Assembly (NCBI GenBank): GCA_900543695.1
Contig: UQSG01000008.1
Coordinates: 1-64,000, forward strand
Origin: an uncultured Clostridium sp.
GTDB taxonomy: Bacteria > Bacillota > Clostridia > UBA1212 > UBA1255
DNA length: 64,000 nt
Direction: 5' to 3'
The notes beneath the pieces are model-generated. The model was not told where the DNA came from, did not search any database, and saw only the letters and a list, made by a program, of their open reading frames with translations. The first letter of the stretch is position 1. Each line of letters begins with the position of its first letter. A program made the position numbers and the translations under genes. Of this stretch, positions 33,130-41,132 are shown piece by piece.

Positions 33130-33921
33130 TTAAATCGTTTTAATCGGTATAAAATATGGACAATGGTTTATTGTATCTTCAAATACGGTTGCTTCGATTT
33201 CAAAAATTTCTTCCAGATTTTTTTCCGTCAGCACATGCGAGGATTCTCCTCCGGCATATACCGCGCCATTCCTGATTGCGAACAGAAGATCCGAATACCG
33301 CGCCGCCAGATTCAGATCGTGCAGCACCATGATGATGGTAATGCCAAGCTCCCGATTCAGCTTCCGGATCAGCTCCAGGACCTCCACCTGATAACTGATA
33401 TCCAGATAGGTCGTCGGTTCGTCCAGAATCAGAATTTCCGGTTCCTGGCAGATTGTCATGGCGATCCAGGCACGCTGGCGTTCGCCGCCGGAAAGCGTGG
33501 CGAGAATTTGATTCTGAAGTCCGGACAGGCCGGTCCGCTCCAAAGCGTTGTCGATAATAACGGTGTCTTTTTCCGTCAAGCCGCGTCCGAATTTCGAATA
33601 AGGATATCTTCCGTAGGAAACGAGCGTACGTACGTCGATGTCGGGGGGAGAGGTATGAACCTGCGCCAGATAGGCGATTTTCTGCGCCAAAAATTTCGGG
33701 GAATACCGATCCAGCCTTTTGCCCGCATAGATCACTTCTCCCTGCCTGGGAAGCACGGCCTTTGATACGGTTTTCAGCAGACTGGATTTTCCGCATCCGT
33801 TTTTTCCGATGATTGTCGTGATCTTTCCCTTTGGAAACTCCACGGAGAGATTTTCCAGTATTTTTTTCTTGCCATACTGTATCGTGATATCTTTGAATCC
33901 GAAATACACGCTGTTATTCAC
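33130..33921 (-). CDS. ABC transporter ATPase, FecE/FepC type
   Basis: The 263-residue protein shows Walker A GKNGCGKSS, the Q-loop in IAYLAQVHTSPPDIDVRTLVSYGRYPYS, signature LSGGERQRAWIA, Walker B ILILDEPTTYLD and the switch MVLHDLNLA. The D-V-R-x-L-V-x-x-G-R-x-P-Y/H segment is typical of siderophore and haem importers. It pairs with the FecCD permease, with which it overlaps by 4 bp (ATGA). Confidence 0.95.
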   Translation of the reverse strand: MNNSVYFGFKDITIQYGKKKILENLSVEFPKGKITTIIGKNGCGKSSLLKTVSKAVLPRQGEVIYAGKRLDRYSPKFLAQKIAYLAQVHTSPPDIDVRTLVSYGRYPYSKFGRGLTEKDTVIIDNALERTGLSGLQNQILATLSGGERQRAWIAMTICQEPEILILDEPTTYLDISYQVEVLELIRKLNRELGITIIMVLHDLNLAARYSDLLFAIRNGAVYAGGESSHVLTEKNLEEIFEIEATVFEDTINHCPYFIPIKTI

Positions 33922-34940
33922 CTCCCCTCACTGTGCCGCCTGCGGAGCAGGTATAAAAAGAACGGCGCGCCGATAAATGAGAGAATGATGCTGACGGGGA
34001 TTTCACCAGGCGGCATGATCACGCGTCCGATGGTATCGCAGACGGTTACCAGGGTGAAACCGAGCAGAATGGAAGCGGGGAAGAGATATTTATAATCAGA
34101 TCCTACGAGCAGCCTGGCAATGTGCGGCACGACCAGGCCGACAAAGCTGATCAAACCCGCTACGGAAATGGCGGCTCCCGCAAGCAGAGAGGATACCGCG
34201 ATCAGAAAGAAGCGGAAGCGTTCCGTTCTCAATCCGAGAGAATTTGCCGTTTCGTCGCCCAGCATAAGAATATTCATTTTCGCGGGAAGAAACAGGCATA
34301 TGAAAATCCCTGTCAGGGCGTACGGCAGAATCATTTGAAAGCTGCCCCAGCCGCTTCCGTTCAGGCCGCCCACCAGAAACCCGGACGCATTTCCCAGAGC
34401 ATCTGCGAAAAAGGTCTTGATCATATCGTTGAACGCACCGAAGAGCGCGGAGACCGCCATGCCGGACAAGATCATTTTGACAGGGCTGACGCCCCGCTGA
34501 TAGGCCAGCGCATAGATGAGCATCGTCGTGACAAACGCCCCGATGATCGAGCCTATGGGCAGCAGGTGGGAATAGGATGGAAATACGACGAGCGTAAGAT
34601 AGCCGACAAAGCTTGCGCCGCCGGTAACGCCGATTGTGGAGGGCGAGGCCATGGTATTGCGCATGACGCCTTGCAGAATACAGCCGGATAATGCCAGACA
34701 AATGCCGACAAAGCCTCCGACGAGAATCCTGGGAAAGCGCAGATTCCAGACGATCAGCCGCGCTGCGCTGCCGTCGTTAATAAATAAAGCCTTCCAAACC
34801 TCTCCGATGGAAAAGCGCACGGTGCCGATGCCGGTGCAGATCAGCAGCGAAAGAATACTGAGAACGGCAAAAACCGCGATGACAAGCAGCTTTTTTATGT
34901 ACGGACGATTCCGGTATTTTGCTTTTCCTGCCGCAATCAT
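33918..34940 (-). CDS. ABC transporter permease, FecCD family
   Basis: The 340-residue protein has the ten-helix plan of the FecCD/BtuC family. Visible signatures are GIGTVRFSIGEVWKALF, RFPRILVGGFVGICLALSGC (the R-x-P-R motif), MLGDETANSLGL, and LLAGAAISVAGLISFVGLVVPHIARLLVG, the coupling region. PPGEIPVSIILSFIGAPFFLYLL completes it. It overlaps the flavodoxin gene at its 5' end and the ATPase gene at its 3' end by 4 bp each, so the three are tightly coupled. Confidence 0.95.
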   Translation of the reverse strand: MIAAGKAKYRNRPYIKKLLVIAVFAVLSILSLLICTGIGTVRFSIGEVWKALFINDGSAARLIVWNLRFPRILVGGFVGICLALSGCILQGVMRNTMASPSTIGVTGGASFVGYLTLVVFPSYSHLLPIGSIIGAFVTTMLIYALAYQRGVSPVKMILSGMAVSALFGAFNDMIKTFFADALGNASGFLVGGLNGSGWGSFQMILPYALTGIFICLFLPAKMNILMLGDETANSLGLRTERFRFFLIAVSSLLAGAAISVAGLISFVGLVVPHIARLLVGSDYKYLFPASILLGFTLVTVCDTIGRVIMPPGEIPVSIILSFIGAPFFLYLLRRRHSEGR

Positions 34941-35452
34941 AATTTTTGCAGAAAAGAGCGGACCGCATTTTTTGCATCGTTCAGATCCGTTTCATTTGGA
35001 TGGCCAAGCGACAGCTTTTGCCGTTCAAACCGTTCCTGCGGCAAGTGGCCCTTTTCTCCCTCCGGAATTTTCAGGCGCTGCGCTGTTCTGCGCAGGTCGA
35101 TGCTTCCCTGGCAGAGAAAATGGCCGAGCAGCCTGTTGTTTTCCGAGGCGAGCGCCTCCACGCGCGCAGCAACCTCCTGTGCATGCTTGCTGTCTCTGGC
35201 CGCCCCGAGCGTACCGATTACAATGAGATTTTTACCGTTCATCTTACGGATCAGCGCGATCGTATCGTCGTCGGCTGTGCCGTGATTGCACCAATAGCAT
35301 AAAAGGAACGTGTCAAATCTCCGGATCACTTCCTCGTTGATATATCGGATATTGTAGGGCCCTACATGGTCGGGCACCGCTTCGGAAGCGGCCTCAGCCA
35401 GCTTGAAGGCATTCCCTGTAATGGTGGAAAAAATAATCGGTATCGTTTCCAT
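34937..35452 (-). CDS. Flavodoxin family protein heading the iron/haem operon
   Basis: The ATG at 35452, seven bases after AAAGGAT, gives 171 residues. The N-terminal loop IFSTITGNAFKLAEA is the flavodoxin FMN-phosphate loop (S-T-x-T-G-N). CYWCNHGTADDDTIALI lies in the position of the flavin-stacking loop, and LIVIGTLGAARDSKHA is the third strand and helix. Flavodoxins of this length and with an extended C-terminal helix occur with haem-degrading and bilin-reducing systems. It probably feeds electrons to the radical SAM enzyme. It is the first gene after a strong promoter with two operators. Confidence 0.8.
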   Translation of the reverse strand: METIPIIFSTITGNAFKLAEAASEAVPDHVGPYNIRYINEEVIRRFDTFLLCYWCNHGTADDDTIALIRKMNGKNLIVIGTLGAARDSKHAQEVAARVEALASENNRLLGHFLCQGSIDLRRTAQRLKIPEGEKGHLPQERFERQKLSLGHPNETDLNDAKNAVRSFLQKL

Positions 35453-35474
35453 ATTCAAATCCTTTCTCTTTTTT

Positions 35475-35490
35475 GTTAGTCATACCTAAC
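35475..35490 (-). promoter_or_regulatory. Putative iron-regulator (DtxR-like) operator, promoter-distal copy
   Basis: The dyad GTTAGTCATACCTAAC has 5-bp arms GTTAG/CTAAC around a six-base centre. It lies in the 5' leader of the flavodoxin gene and is 33 bp (about three helical turns) from the second copy, centre to centre. TTAG/CTAA arms recall DtxR/IdeR/MntR boxes. Confidence 0.6.
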
Positions 35491-35507
35491 ATTGAAACGG
35501 AACAGAT

Positions 35508-35523
35508 GTTAGTTACGACTAAC
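35508..35523 (-). promoter_or_regulatory. Putative iron-regulator operator, promoter-proximal copy
   Basis: The dyad GTTAGTTACGACTAAC sits directly after the -10 box, over the expected transcription start (about 35519), so bound repressor would block RNA polymerase. Confidence 0.65.
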
Positions 35524-35525
35524 TG

Positions 35526-35554
35526 AATATAGCCGATTTTATTTTTCTTGTCAA
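35526..35554 (-). promoter_or_regulatory. Sigma-A promoter of the iron/haem operon
   Basis: Read on the minus strand, TTGACA (35554-35549) and TATATT (35531-35526) are separated by 17 bp, a near-perfect consensus. Strong promoters of this kind usually need a repressor, which matches the two dyads downstream. Confidence 0.8.
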
Positions 35555-35599
35555 TAGCGGCAGACAGAAAAATTTTTACTGCAGGTCCGCTCTCGTAGT

Positions 35600-35640
35600 A
35601 AAAAGATGAAACCCGCGCGGCCTTTGCGACTGCGCGGGTT
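35600..35640 (-). terminator. Rho-independent terminator after the spore-coat gene pair
   Basis: AACCCGCGC and GCGCGGGTT (35610-35618 with 35632-35640) form a strong stem. On the minus strand it is followed by TCATCTTTTTAC. Confidence 0.75.
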
Positions 35641-35661
35641 CTGCGGCAAATGATGCTTCCG

Positions 35662-35907
35662 TTACTGACCGCTGAATTTCTGTCTCGCGGCATTGATTTT
35701 CTGCTGCTCGACCTGCTGCATCGGATACCAGCCTTTCTGAGACATTTTTTTATAGATTTCATTCTGCATGCAGAGCGTGTCGTTAAAGGCCTGCGTGAAG
35801 GCGCAATGAACGTCCGGGGTAGAGGACTCGATTGCTCCGTGCATCATCAGATCGCACGCGCCCTTCGTCGTAGATAAAATATTATCCATAATTACCTTAT
35901 CATCCAT
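35662..35907 (-). CDS. CotF-like spore coat protein
   Basis: The 81-residue protein DDKVIMDNILSTTKGACDLM, HGAIESSTPDVHCAFTQAFND, ending in QQKINAARQKF, has the Coat_F pattern of two helices that bind ferritin-like coat partners. It starts after AAAGGAG. Together with the neighbour it points to a spore-former. Expression is expected in the mother cell under sigma-E or sigma-K; I could not identify the promoter. Confidence 0.75.
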   Translation of the reverse strand: MDDKVIMDNILSTTKGACDLMMHGAIESSTPDVHCAFTQAFNDTLCMQNEIYKKMSQKGWYPMQQVEQQKINAARQKFSGQ

Positions 35908-35922
35908 TTTTCAGTACTCCTT

Positions 35923-36105
35923 TCAGTTCCCGTTCAGTAAGCTGTAAAAGCGGTTAAAGCTTTGCTGGTGCTTTTTGCAGAGTTCCTGCACAAAGCCTTT
36001 CAGCTCCGCGTCCTGCAGCTGATTTGCAAAATCGGTGCAGGATTTTTTCATCTGCTGTTCATGGCCGAGCGCATCCTCGATATAAAGAAGTTCCTTCGGT
36101 GACAT
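35923..36105 (-). CDS. Small coat-associated helical protein
   Basis: The 60-residue protein begins MSPKELLYIEDALGHEQQMKK and is nearly all helix. The opening segment resembles the first helix of Coat_F proteins (L-x-I-x-D-x-L-x-x-E), so it is probably a shorter partner of the next gene, which follows after 15 bp. AGGAGG precedes it. Confidence 0.65.
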   Translation of the reverse strand: MSPKELLYIEDALGHEQQMKKSCTDFANQLQDAELKGFVQELCKKHQQSFNRFYSLLNGN

Positions 36106-36216
36106 GTTTCATTCCTCCTTAATATTCTTGTGTATTGTCACGAAGCTAGTATCGTCCAAAAAGCTCGGAACTATACCAAATTTTCAATCGGTACGAAGCG
36201 CTGCCAGAGAAGTCCC

Positions 36217-36245
36217 TTGCTACGGCAATGCGGGCATGATATAAT
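36217..36245 (+). promoter_or_regulatory. Promoter of the ABC exporter operon
   Basis: TTGCTA (36217-36222), a 17-bp spacer and TATAAT (36240-36245) lie 32 bp before the start codon. Confidence 0.7.
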
Positions 36246-36276
36246 CCCGACGTATCATCGGCCACGGGAGGGCTTT

Positions 36277-36984
36277 ATGAAATTTATCATCGAACATCTG
36301 TCAAAGCGTTTTGAAAAAAGGGAAGTCCTGCGGGATATCAGTTTTACTTTTGAAAGCGGAAAAATCTACGGTCTGCTCGGCAGAAACGGCGCGGGGAAGA
36401 CGACGCTTTTCAACTGCGTAAACCGCGACCTGAAAGCCGACAGCGGAGCGTTTTTTCTGGAGGAGGGCGGAACGCGCAGGCAGCTTGCGGCCGAAGATAT
36501 CGGCTACGTTCTTTCTACGCCGACCGTACCTGAGTTTCTGACGGGAAGAGAATTCCTGAAATTTTACATTGAGATCAATGAAGAAAGCATTGGAACGCCG
36601 AAAACTGCCGACGAATATTTCGATCTGATCAATATTGCGCCGGAGGACCGCGACAAGCTGCTCAAGGATTATTCGCACGGCATGAAAAATAAAATGCAGA
36701 TGCTGGTGAACATGATTTCGCGGCCTAACGTCCTGCTGCTGGACGAGCCGCTGACATCGCTTGACGTCGTCGTGGCGGAGGAAATGAAGCAGCTGCTTCG
36801 AGCGCTGAAAACCGACCGAGTGATTCTTTTTTCCACACACATTCTCGAACTGGCGCTCGACCTCTGTGACGAAATCGTGATCCTCAACCACGGCGAGCTG
36901 GAAGCCGTGGATAAAGAGAACCTGGACAATCAGGAGTTTAAGGATAAAATTCTTCAGGCTCTGCGCGAGGAAAGCCATGATTAA
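36277..36984 (+). CDS. ABC transporter ATP-binding protein
   Basis: I take the ATG at 36277 after GGGAGGG, giving 235 residues; the frame opens at 36130 without a start signal. Motifs are Walker A GRNGAGKTT, a variant signature YSHGMKNKM (instead of LSGGQ), Walker B VLLLDEPLTSLD and switch FSTHILE. The overall type is close to exporters of lantibiotics, antibiotics or lipids. The next gene encodes its membrane partner with an 8-bp overlap, and the following two-component genes are only 20 bp further on. Confidence 0.9.
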   Translation: MKFIIEHLSKRFEKREVLRDISFTFESGKIYGLLGRNGAGKTTLFNCVNRDLKADSGAFFLEEGGTRRQLAAEDIGYVLSTPTVPEFLTGREFLKFYIEINEESIGTPKTADEYFDLINIAPEDRDKLLKDYSHGMKNKMQMLVNMISRPNVLLLDEPLTSLDVVVAEEMKQLLRALKTDRVILFSTHILELALDLCDEIVILNHGELEAVDKENLDNQEFKDKILQALREESHD

Positions 36985-38554
36985 GTCGTTTCGCATTTCG
37001 TTTTCCTTGAGAAACACATGCCGTGTCAACGGGATCCTTTACGCGCTGAAGCAAATCCCGCTTCTGGGAAGATTGCTTCCCGGCACGCTTTACGGCAGCG
37101 GCGGCTTGAAAATTTTTGCGGCGGTGCTCGCCGTAATCTGGGAAATTCTTTCCGCATTTTTGGGAAAGCTGATCTATCTTGCGGCGATTTCTGTTTTGTG
37201 CGGCTTCTACGGAGAGGAAAGAAATCCGCTTCTTTTTCTCCATGTCTTTTTCTTTCTGACGATCATTGGGGCCTATCTGAACACGTATCTTTTCAACCCG
37301 ACGAACGAAAAATATTATGCGGTGATCCTGATGCGGATGGACGCGGGCTTATACACGCTTTCCAATTACTGCTATTCTATGCTTCGCACGATCATCGGCT
37401 TCTTTCCGGCGGTTCTCCTGTTCGGATCGCTTTACGGCGTTCCCGTTTGGCTCTGTATTCTGCTGCCGTTTTTCGTTGCAGGCGCCAAGCTGACCGCGGC
37501 ATCCGCTTTGCTGCTGCGCTATGAAAAGACGGGAAAAAGCGTCAATGAAAACATGCCGCCGAAACTGTCCTGGACGCTGACCGCCCTGCTGCTGGCCGCA
37601 GCGTTTGGCCTTCCGTGTCTGAACGCGCTTCTGCCGCTTCCTGCCGTCCTGATTTTGGTGCTTTTGGGAATCGCCGCCGGCCTCCCGGGAGCCGTCCGCA
37701 TCGCGCGGTTCCCATCGTATCGCGAGATCTGCCAACTCCTCCTGGCAGAAAAGAAATACGGAACAGATTACACGCAGGCGGTCAAGAAAGCCAACGCAGA
37801 GCGGCAGCAGAAAATGATCAGTCCGGAGACGGGAATTACAAGCAGCAAAAAAGGCTTTGAATATTTTAATGAATTGTTTATCAAACGTCACCGCAAAATA
37901 TTATGGCGATCCGCGGAGCGGATTGCGCTGATTCTGCTGGCGGTGACGCTGGGCGTCCTCCTTCTGCTCCGCATCAATCCGGAGCTGCGTGAGCAGGTGA
38001 ACCGGTCGATGTCCGTCCTGCTGCCGTATTTTGCATTCGTCATGTACCTGATCAACCGCGGTACGATTTTTACAGCAGCGCTGTTCATGAATTGCGATCA
38101 CAGCATGCTGACATATTCGTTTTATAAAAAGCCGGGCTTTATCCTGAAGCTGTTCCGGATCCGTCTGAGGGAGATTATCAAAATCAATCTTCTGCCGGCC
38201 GCGGTGACCGGCGCGGGGCTCACCGCGGTGCTGTATTTCTCCGGCGGGACGGAAAACCTGCTGAATTACGTGATTTTTCCGCTTACCGTTATCGTGATGA
38301 GCATTTTCTTCTCTGTTCACTATCTGACGCTGTACTACCTGCTGCAGCCCTACAACATTCATACGCAGGTAAAAAGCGGCGCATATACGGCGGTGATCTG
38401 GATCACGTACATGGTCTGCTGGCTGTTTCTGCAGCTGCGTCTGGACACGCTGGCGTTCGGTCTTGCCGCGACGGCGTTTTGCATCGTCTATTGCATCGCG
38501 GCCTGCATCCTGGTATATAAACTGGCATATAAAACATTCCGTCTGCGGAGCTGA
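36977..38554 (+). CDS. ABC exporter membrane protein
   Basis: This 525-residue integral protein has about ten to twelve hydrophobic segments, including AVLAVIWEILSAFLGKLIYLAA, LLFLHVFFFLTIIGAYL, ALLLAAAFGLPCLNALLPLPAVLILVLLGIAAG and YLLQPYNIHTQVKSGAYTAVIWITYMVCWLFLQ. No domain is certain. It partners the preceding ATPase. Its 3' end lies 20 bp before the response regulator, so the exporter and the regulator genes may form one transcript. Confidence 0.7.
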   Translation: MIKSFRISFSLRNTCRVNGILYALKQIPLLGRLLPGTLYGSGGLKIFAAVLAVIWEILSAFLGKLIYLAAISVLCGFYGEERNPLLFLHVFFFLTIIGAYLNTYLFNPTNEKYYAVILMRMDAGLYTLSNYCYSMLRTIIGFFPAVLLFGSLYGVPVWLCILLPFFVAGAKLTAASALLLRYEKTGKSVNENMPPKLSWTLTALLLAAAFGLPCLNALLPLPAVLILVLLGIAAGLPGAVRIARFPSYREICQLLLAEKKYGTDYTQAVKKANAERQQKMISPETGITSSKKGFEYFNELFIKRHRKILWRSAERIALILLAVTLGVLLLLRINPELREQVNRSMSVLLPYFAFVMYLINRGTIFTAALFMNCDHSMLTYSFYKKPGFILKLFRIRLREIIKINLLPAAVTGAGLTAVLYFSGGTENLLNYVIFPLTVIVMSIFFSVHYLTLYYLLQPYNIHTQVKSGAYTAVIWITYMVCWLFLQLRLDTLAFGLAATAFCIVYCIAACILVYKLAYKTFRLRS

Positions 38555-38574
38555 AAGGGCGGAGGAGGCGCGCT

Positions 38575-39246
38575 TTGTATAAAATCCTGATTGTTGAAGA
38601 CGATATGGCGATCGCCGGAACGGTGAAAAAACAGATCGAAGCCTGGGGCCTCGAGGCCAGATGCGCCGAGGATTTCCGCGAAATCCTTTCGCTGTTCCGG
38701 GAGTTCCAGCCGCACCTTGTGCTTCTCGACATAACGCTGCCATTTTACAACGGCTATTACTGGTGTGGAGAAATCCGAAAAATTTCGCGCGTGCCCATCG
38801 TGTTTCTTTCTTCCGCTTCCGACAACATGAATATCGTCATGGCGATGAATCTGGGCGGAGACGATTTTATCGCCAAGCCATTCGACCTCAATGTGCTGAC
38901 TGCCAAACTACAGGCTGTCCTGCGGCGCGCATATGATTTTACCCCTGAAATCCCGGCGCTGGAGCATCGCGGCGCTCTGCTGCTTCCTGCGGAGGCCGTA
39001 TTGACGTACCGCGGCGAGCGAATCAGTCTTACGAAAAACGAGCTCCGCATTTTACAGACGCTCCTAGAGCAGAAGGGCTGCGTCGTAGGGCGGGACGCAT
39101 TGATGCAGCGGCTCTGGGAAACGGACAGCTTTATTGACGACAACACGCTGACCGTGAATATTGCGCGTCTGCGCCGAAAGCTGGACGCCGCGGGACTTTC
39201 GGATTTTATCGTTACAAAGGTAGGGATGGGATACGTTGTCGGATAA
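38575..39246 (+). CDS. OmpR-family response regulator (BceR-like)
   Basis: The 223-residue protein starts at a TTG after GGAGGAGG. The receiver has the acidic pair VEDD and phospho-acceptor Asp in LVLLDITLPFYNG, with the conserved Thr/Lys positions (SSAS and AKPF). The C-terminal winged helix shows ISLTKNELRILQTLLEQKG and the recognition helix (TLTVNIARLRRKL). The close spacing to a BceS-type sensor and the BceAB transporter identifies the Bce group. It overlaps the kinase gene by 11 bp. Confidence 0.88.
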   Translation: MYKILIVEDDMAIAGTVKKQIEAWGLEARCAEDFREILSLFREFQPHLVLLDITLPFYNGYYWCGEIRKISRVPIVFLSSASDNMNIVMAMNLGGDDFIAKPFDLNVLTAKLQAVLRRAYDFTPEIPALEHRGALLLPAEAVLTYRGERISLTKNELRILQTLLEQKGCVVGRDALMQRLWETDSFIDDNTLTVNIARLRRKLDAAGLSDFIVTKVGMGYVVG

Positions 39247-40252
39247 GAAGAGGGGCGGAGAACCGTTTCTGTTTCTCCGCTATTTAAAATCGCATTTAAA
39301 AACAATTGTGCTTCTTTGTATTTTCACCGTTATTTTTGCCGGCTCCTTTCTGCTGTACCAGCTGCCTGCAGCCGCGGTCTGGTATGCCGCTGCAATTTGC
39401 TTTTTTATCGGGGGCGCAGCATTGATTTTCGATTATTTGGCTTTTCGGAGAAAGCATCAGAGCCTTAAGACGCTGCTCCGGGAAGCTGCGGTGACACTGG
39501 AGCAGCTGCCGGAGCCGCGCGGCCCGCTGGAAGCCGATTATCAGGCAGTTATCCGGGCGCTGCACACGGAGCGGACAGAGCTGGAAAACCGGATGCGCAG
39601 GCAGTACGGGGATCTTACCGAATATTATACGATCTGGGTGCATCAGATCAAAACGCCGATCGCAGCGATGCGCCTGCTGCTGCAAAGCGGGGAAGGCGCC
39701 CAGTACCGGGAGCTTTCCGAGGAGCTGCAGAGGATCGAGCAGTATGTGGAAATGGTGCTGTGCTATCTTCGGCTGGATTCTGATTCCACAGATTATGTCC
39801 TCAAAGAGTATGCGCTTGACGAGCTGATCCGTCAGGCCGTCCGCAAATACGCCGCTTCGTTTATCAGAAAAAAGCTCAGGCTGGAATATGAGCCTGTGAA
39901 TTGCCGCGTGCTGACGGACGAAAAATGGATGCTGTTTGTTCTGGAGCAGGTTCTTTCAAACGCTCTGAAATATACGAAAGCGGGCAGCATTTCCATTTCG
40001 CAGGAATCTCCGGGAATCCTGTGCATCCGGGACACGGGGATTGGGATCGCACCCGAGGACCTGCCGCGTATTTTTGAAAAAGGTTATACGGGCTATAACG
40101 GGCGCAGCGATAAAAAAGCGAGCGGAATCGGCCTTTATCTCTGTAAAAGGATCTGCCGGAATCTGGGGCACAGGATCGCGGCGGAATCAGCGGTCGGAAC
40201 CGGTACGGTGATCCGGATCGATTTCAGGCGCGCCGAGCTGGAGGTTGAATAA
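39236..40252 (+). CDS. BceS-type intramembrane-sensing histidine kinase
   Basis: This 338-residue kinase starts at a TTG. It has two membrane helices (TIVLLCIFTVIFAGSFLLYQL and AAVWYAAAICFFIGGAALIFDYL) joined by only a few residues, so there is no extracellular sensor. This is the mark of kinases that read the state of a BceAB transporter. The phosphorylated histidine is in YTIWVHQIKTPIAAMRLLL, the N-box in EQVLSNALKYTKAG, and the G-box in IRDTGIGI and GIGLYLCKRICR. All are intact. Confidence 0.9.
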   Translation: MSDKKRGGEPFLFLRYLKSHLKTIVLLCIFTVIFAGSFLLYQLPAAAVWYAAAICFFIGGAALIFDYLAFRRKHQSLKTLLREAAVTLEQLPEPRGPLEADYQAVIRALHTERTELENRMRRQYGDLTEYYTIWVHQIKTPIAAMRLLLQSGEGAQYRELSEELQRIEQYVEMVLCYLRLDSDSTDYVLKEYALDELIRQAVRKYAASFIRKKLRLEYEPVNCRVLTDEKWMLFVLEQVLSNALKYTKAGSISISQESPGILCIRDTGIGIAPEDLPRIFEKGYTGYNGRSDKKASGIGLYLCKRICRNLGHRIAAESAVGTGTVIRIDFRRAELEVE

Positions 40253-40261
40253 AAAGAACGG

Positions 40262-40298
40262 CTTACATTTTTGTAAGGCGGAGCGGAAAAAATGTAAG
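40262..40298 (+). promoter_or_regulatory. BceR-type operator before the bceAB-like genes
   Basis: The inverted repeat CTTACATTTTTGTAAG (40262-40277) matches the published style TnACA-N4-TGTAA. A third half-site TGTAAG (40293-40298) repeats in the same direction 21 bp later, two helical turns. TACAAT (40332-40337) follows as a -10, with no good -35, as expected for an activated promoter. Confidence 0.75.
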
Positions 40299-40367
40299 CG
40301 GATTCGATGGCGGCGCTTCCCTGCGCTTTGCTACAATTGACTTGAAAATCGTTAAGGAGGATGCAAA

Positions 40368-41132
40368 ATGCCGATTTTAGAAGTCAATCATCTGAAAAAA
40401 ACGTATACTACGCGGTTCGGCGGAAATCAGGTACAGGCTCTGACAGACGTTTCGTTCAGCGTGGAGAAGGGTGAATACGTAGCAATTATGGGGGAGTCGG
40501 GCTCCGGAAAAACGACGCTGCTGAATATTCTGGCGGCGCTGGATAAACCGACGGGAGGCAGCGTGCTGCTGGACGGCCATGACCTCAGCAAAATCAAAGA
40601 ATCGGAGATCGCGGCGTTTCGGCGCGACCATCTGGGCTTTGTATTTCAGGAGTTTAATCTTCTGGATACGTTCACCCTGGAAGATAATATTTTTCTGCCG
40701 CTTGTGCTTGCCGGCAGGCAATACCGGGAAATGAAAAAAAGACTGGCGCCCATTGCGGAGAAGCTGGGCATTGCGGGGCTTCTGGCCAAATATCCGTACG
40801 AGGTTTCGGGCGGACAAAAGCAAAGGGCGGCCGTGGCGCGGGCGCTGATTCCAAATCCGCGTCTGATCCTGGCCGACGAGCCGACCGGAGCGCTGGATTC
40901 CAAATCAACGGACGAACTGCTCCGCCTGTTTTCCGAGATCAACAGGGACGGTCAGACGATTCTGATGGTGACGCATTCCGTAAAGGCCGCAAGCCATGCC
41001 GGCCGCGTTTTGTTTATCAAAGACGGCGCGGTATTCCATCAGCTGTACCGCGGGAGCAATACCGGCGCCGAACAGTATCAGAAGATATCCGATACGCTTA
41101 CGGCTCTGGCGGCGGGCGGTGAAGAGCAATGA
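40368..41132 (+). CDS. BceA-like ABC transporter ATPase (antimicrobial peptide detoxification)
   Basis: The 254-residue protein has Walker A GESGSGKTT, signature VSGGQKQRAAVARAL, Walker B LILADEPTGALD and the switch MVTHSVKAASHAGRV. The extra D-x-x-T-x-x-E-N-I-x-L-P-L segment (DTFTLEDNIFLPLVLAG) is found in MacB/Bce-type ATPases. TAAGGAGG at 40352-40359 sets the start. It overlaps the permease gene by 4 bp. Confidence 0.92.
   Translation: MPILEVNHLKKTYTTRFGGNQVQALTDVSFSVEKGEYVAIMGESGSGKTTLLNILAALDKPTGGSVLLDGHDLSKIKESEIAAFRRDHLGFVFQEFNLLDTFTLEDNIFLPLVLAGRQYREMKKRLAPIAEKLGIAGLLAKYPYEVSGGQKQRAAVARALIPNPRLILADEPTGALDSKSTDELLRLFSEINRDGQTILMVTHSVKAASHAGRVLFIKDGAVFHQLYRGSNTGAEQYQKISDTLTALAAGGEEQ

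Noticed and set aside
36130..36276. Upstream extension of the ABC ATPase gene at 36277
   Set aside because: The extension covers the promoter TTGCTA-N17-TATAAT and lacks a ribosome site; family alignment begins at 36277.
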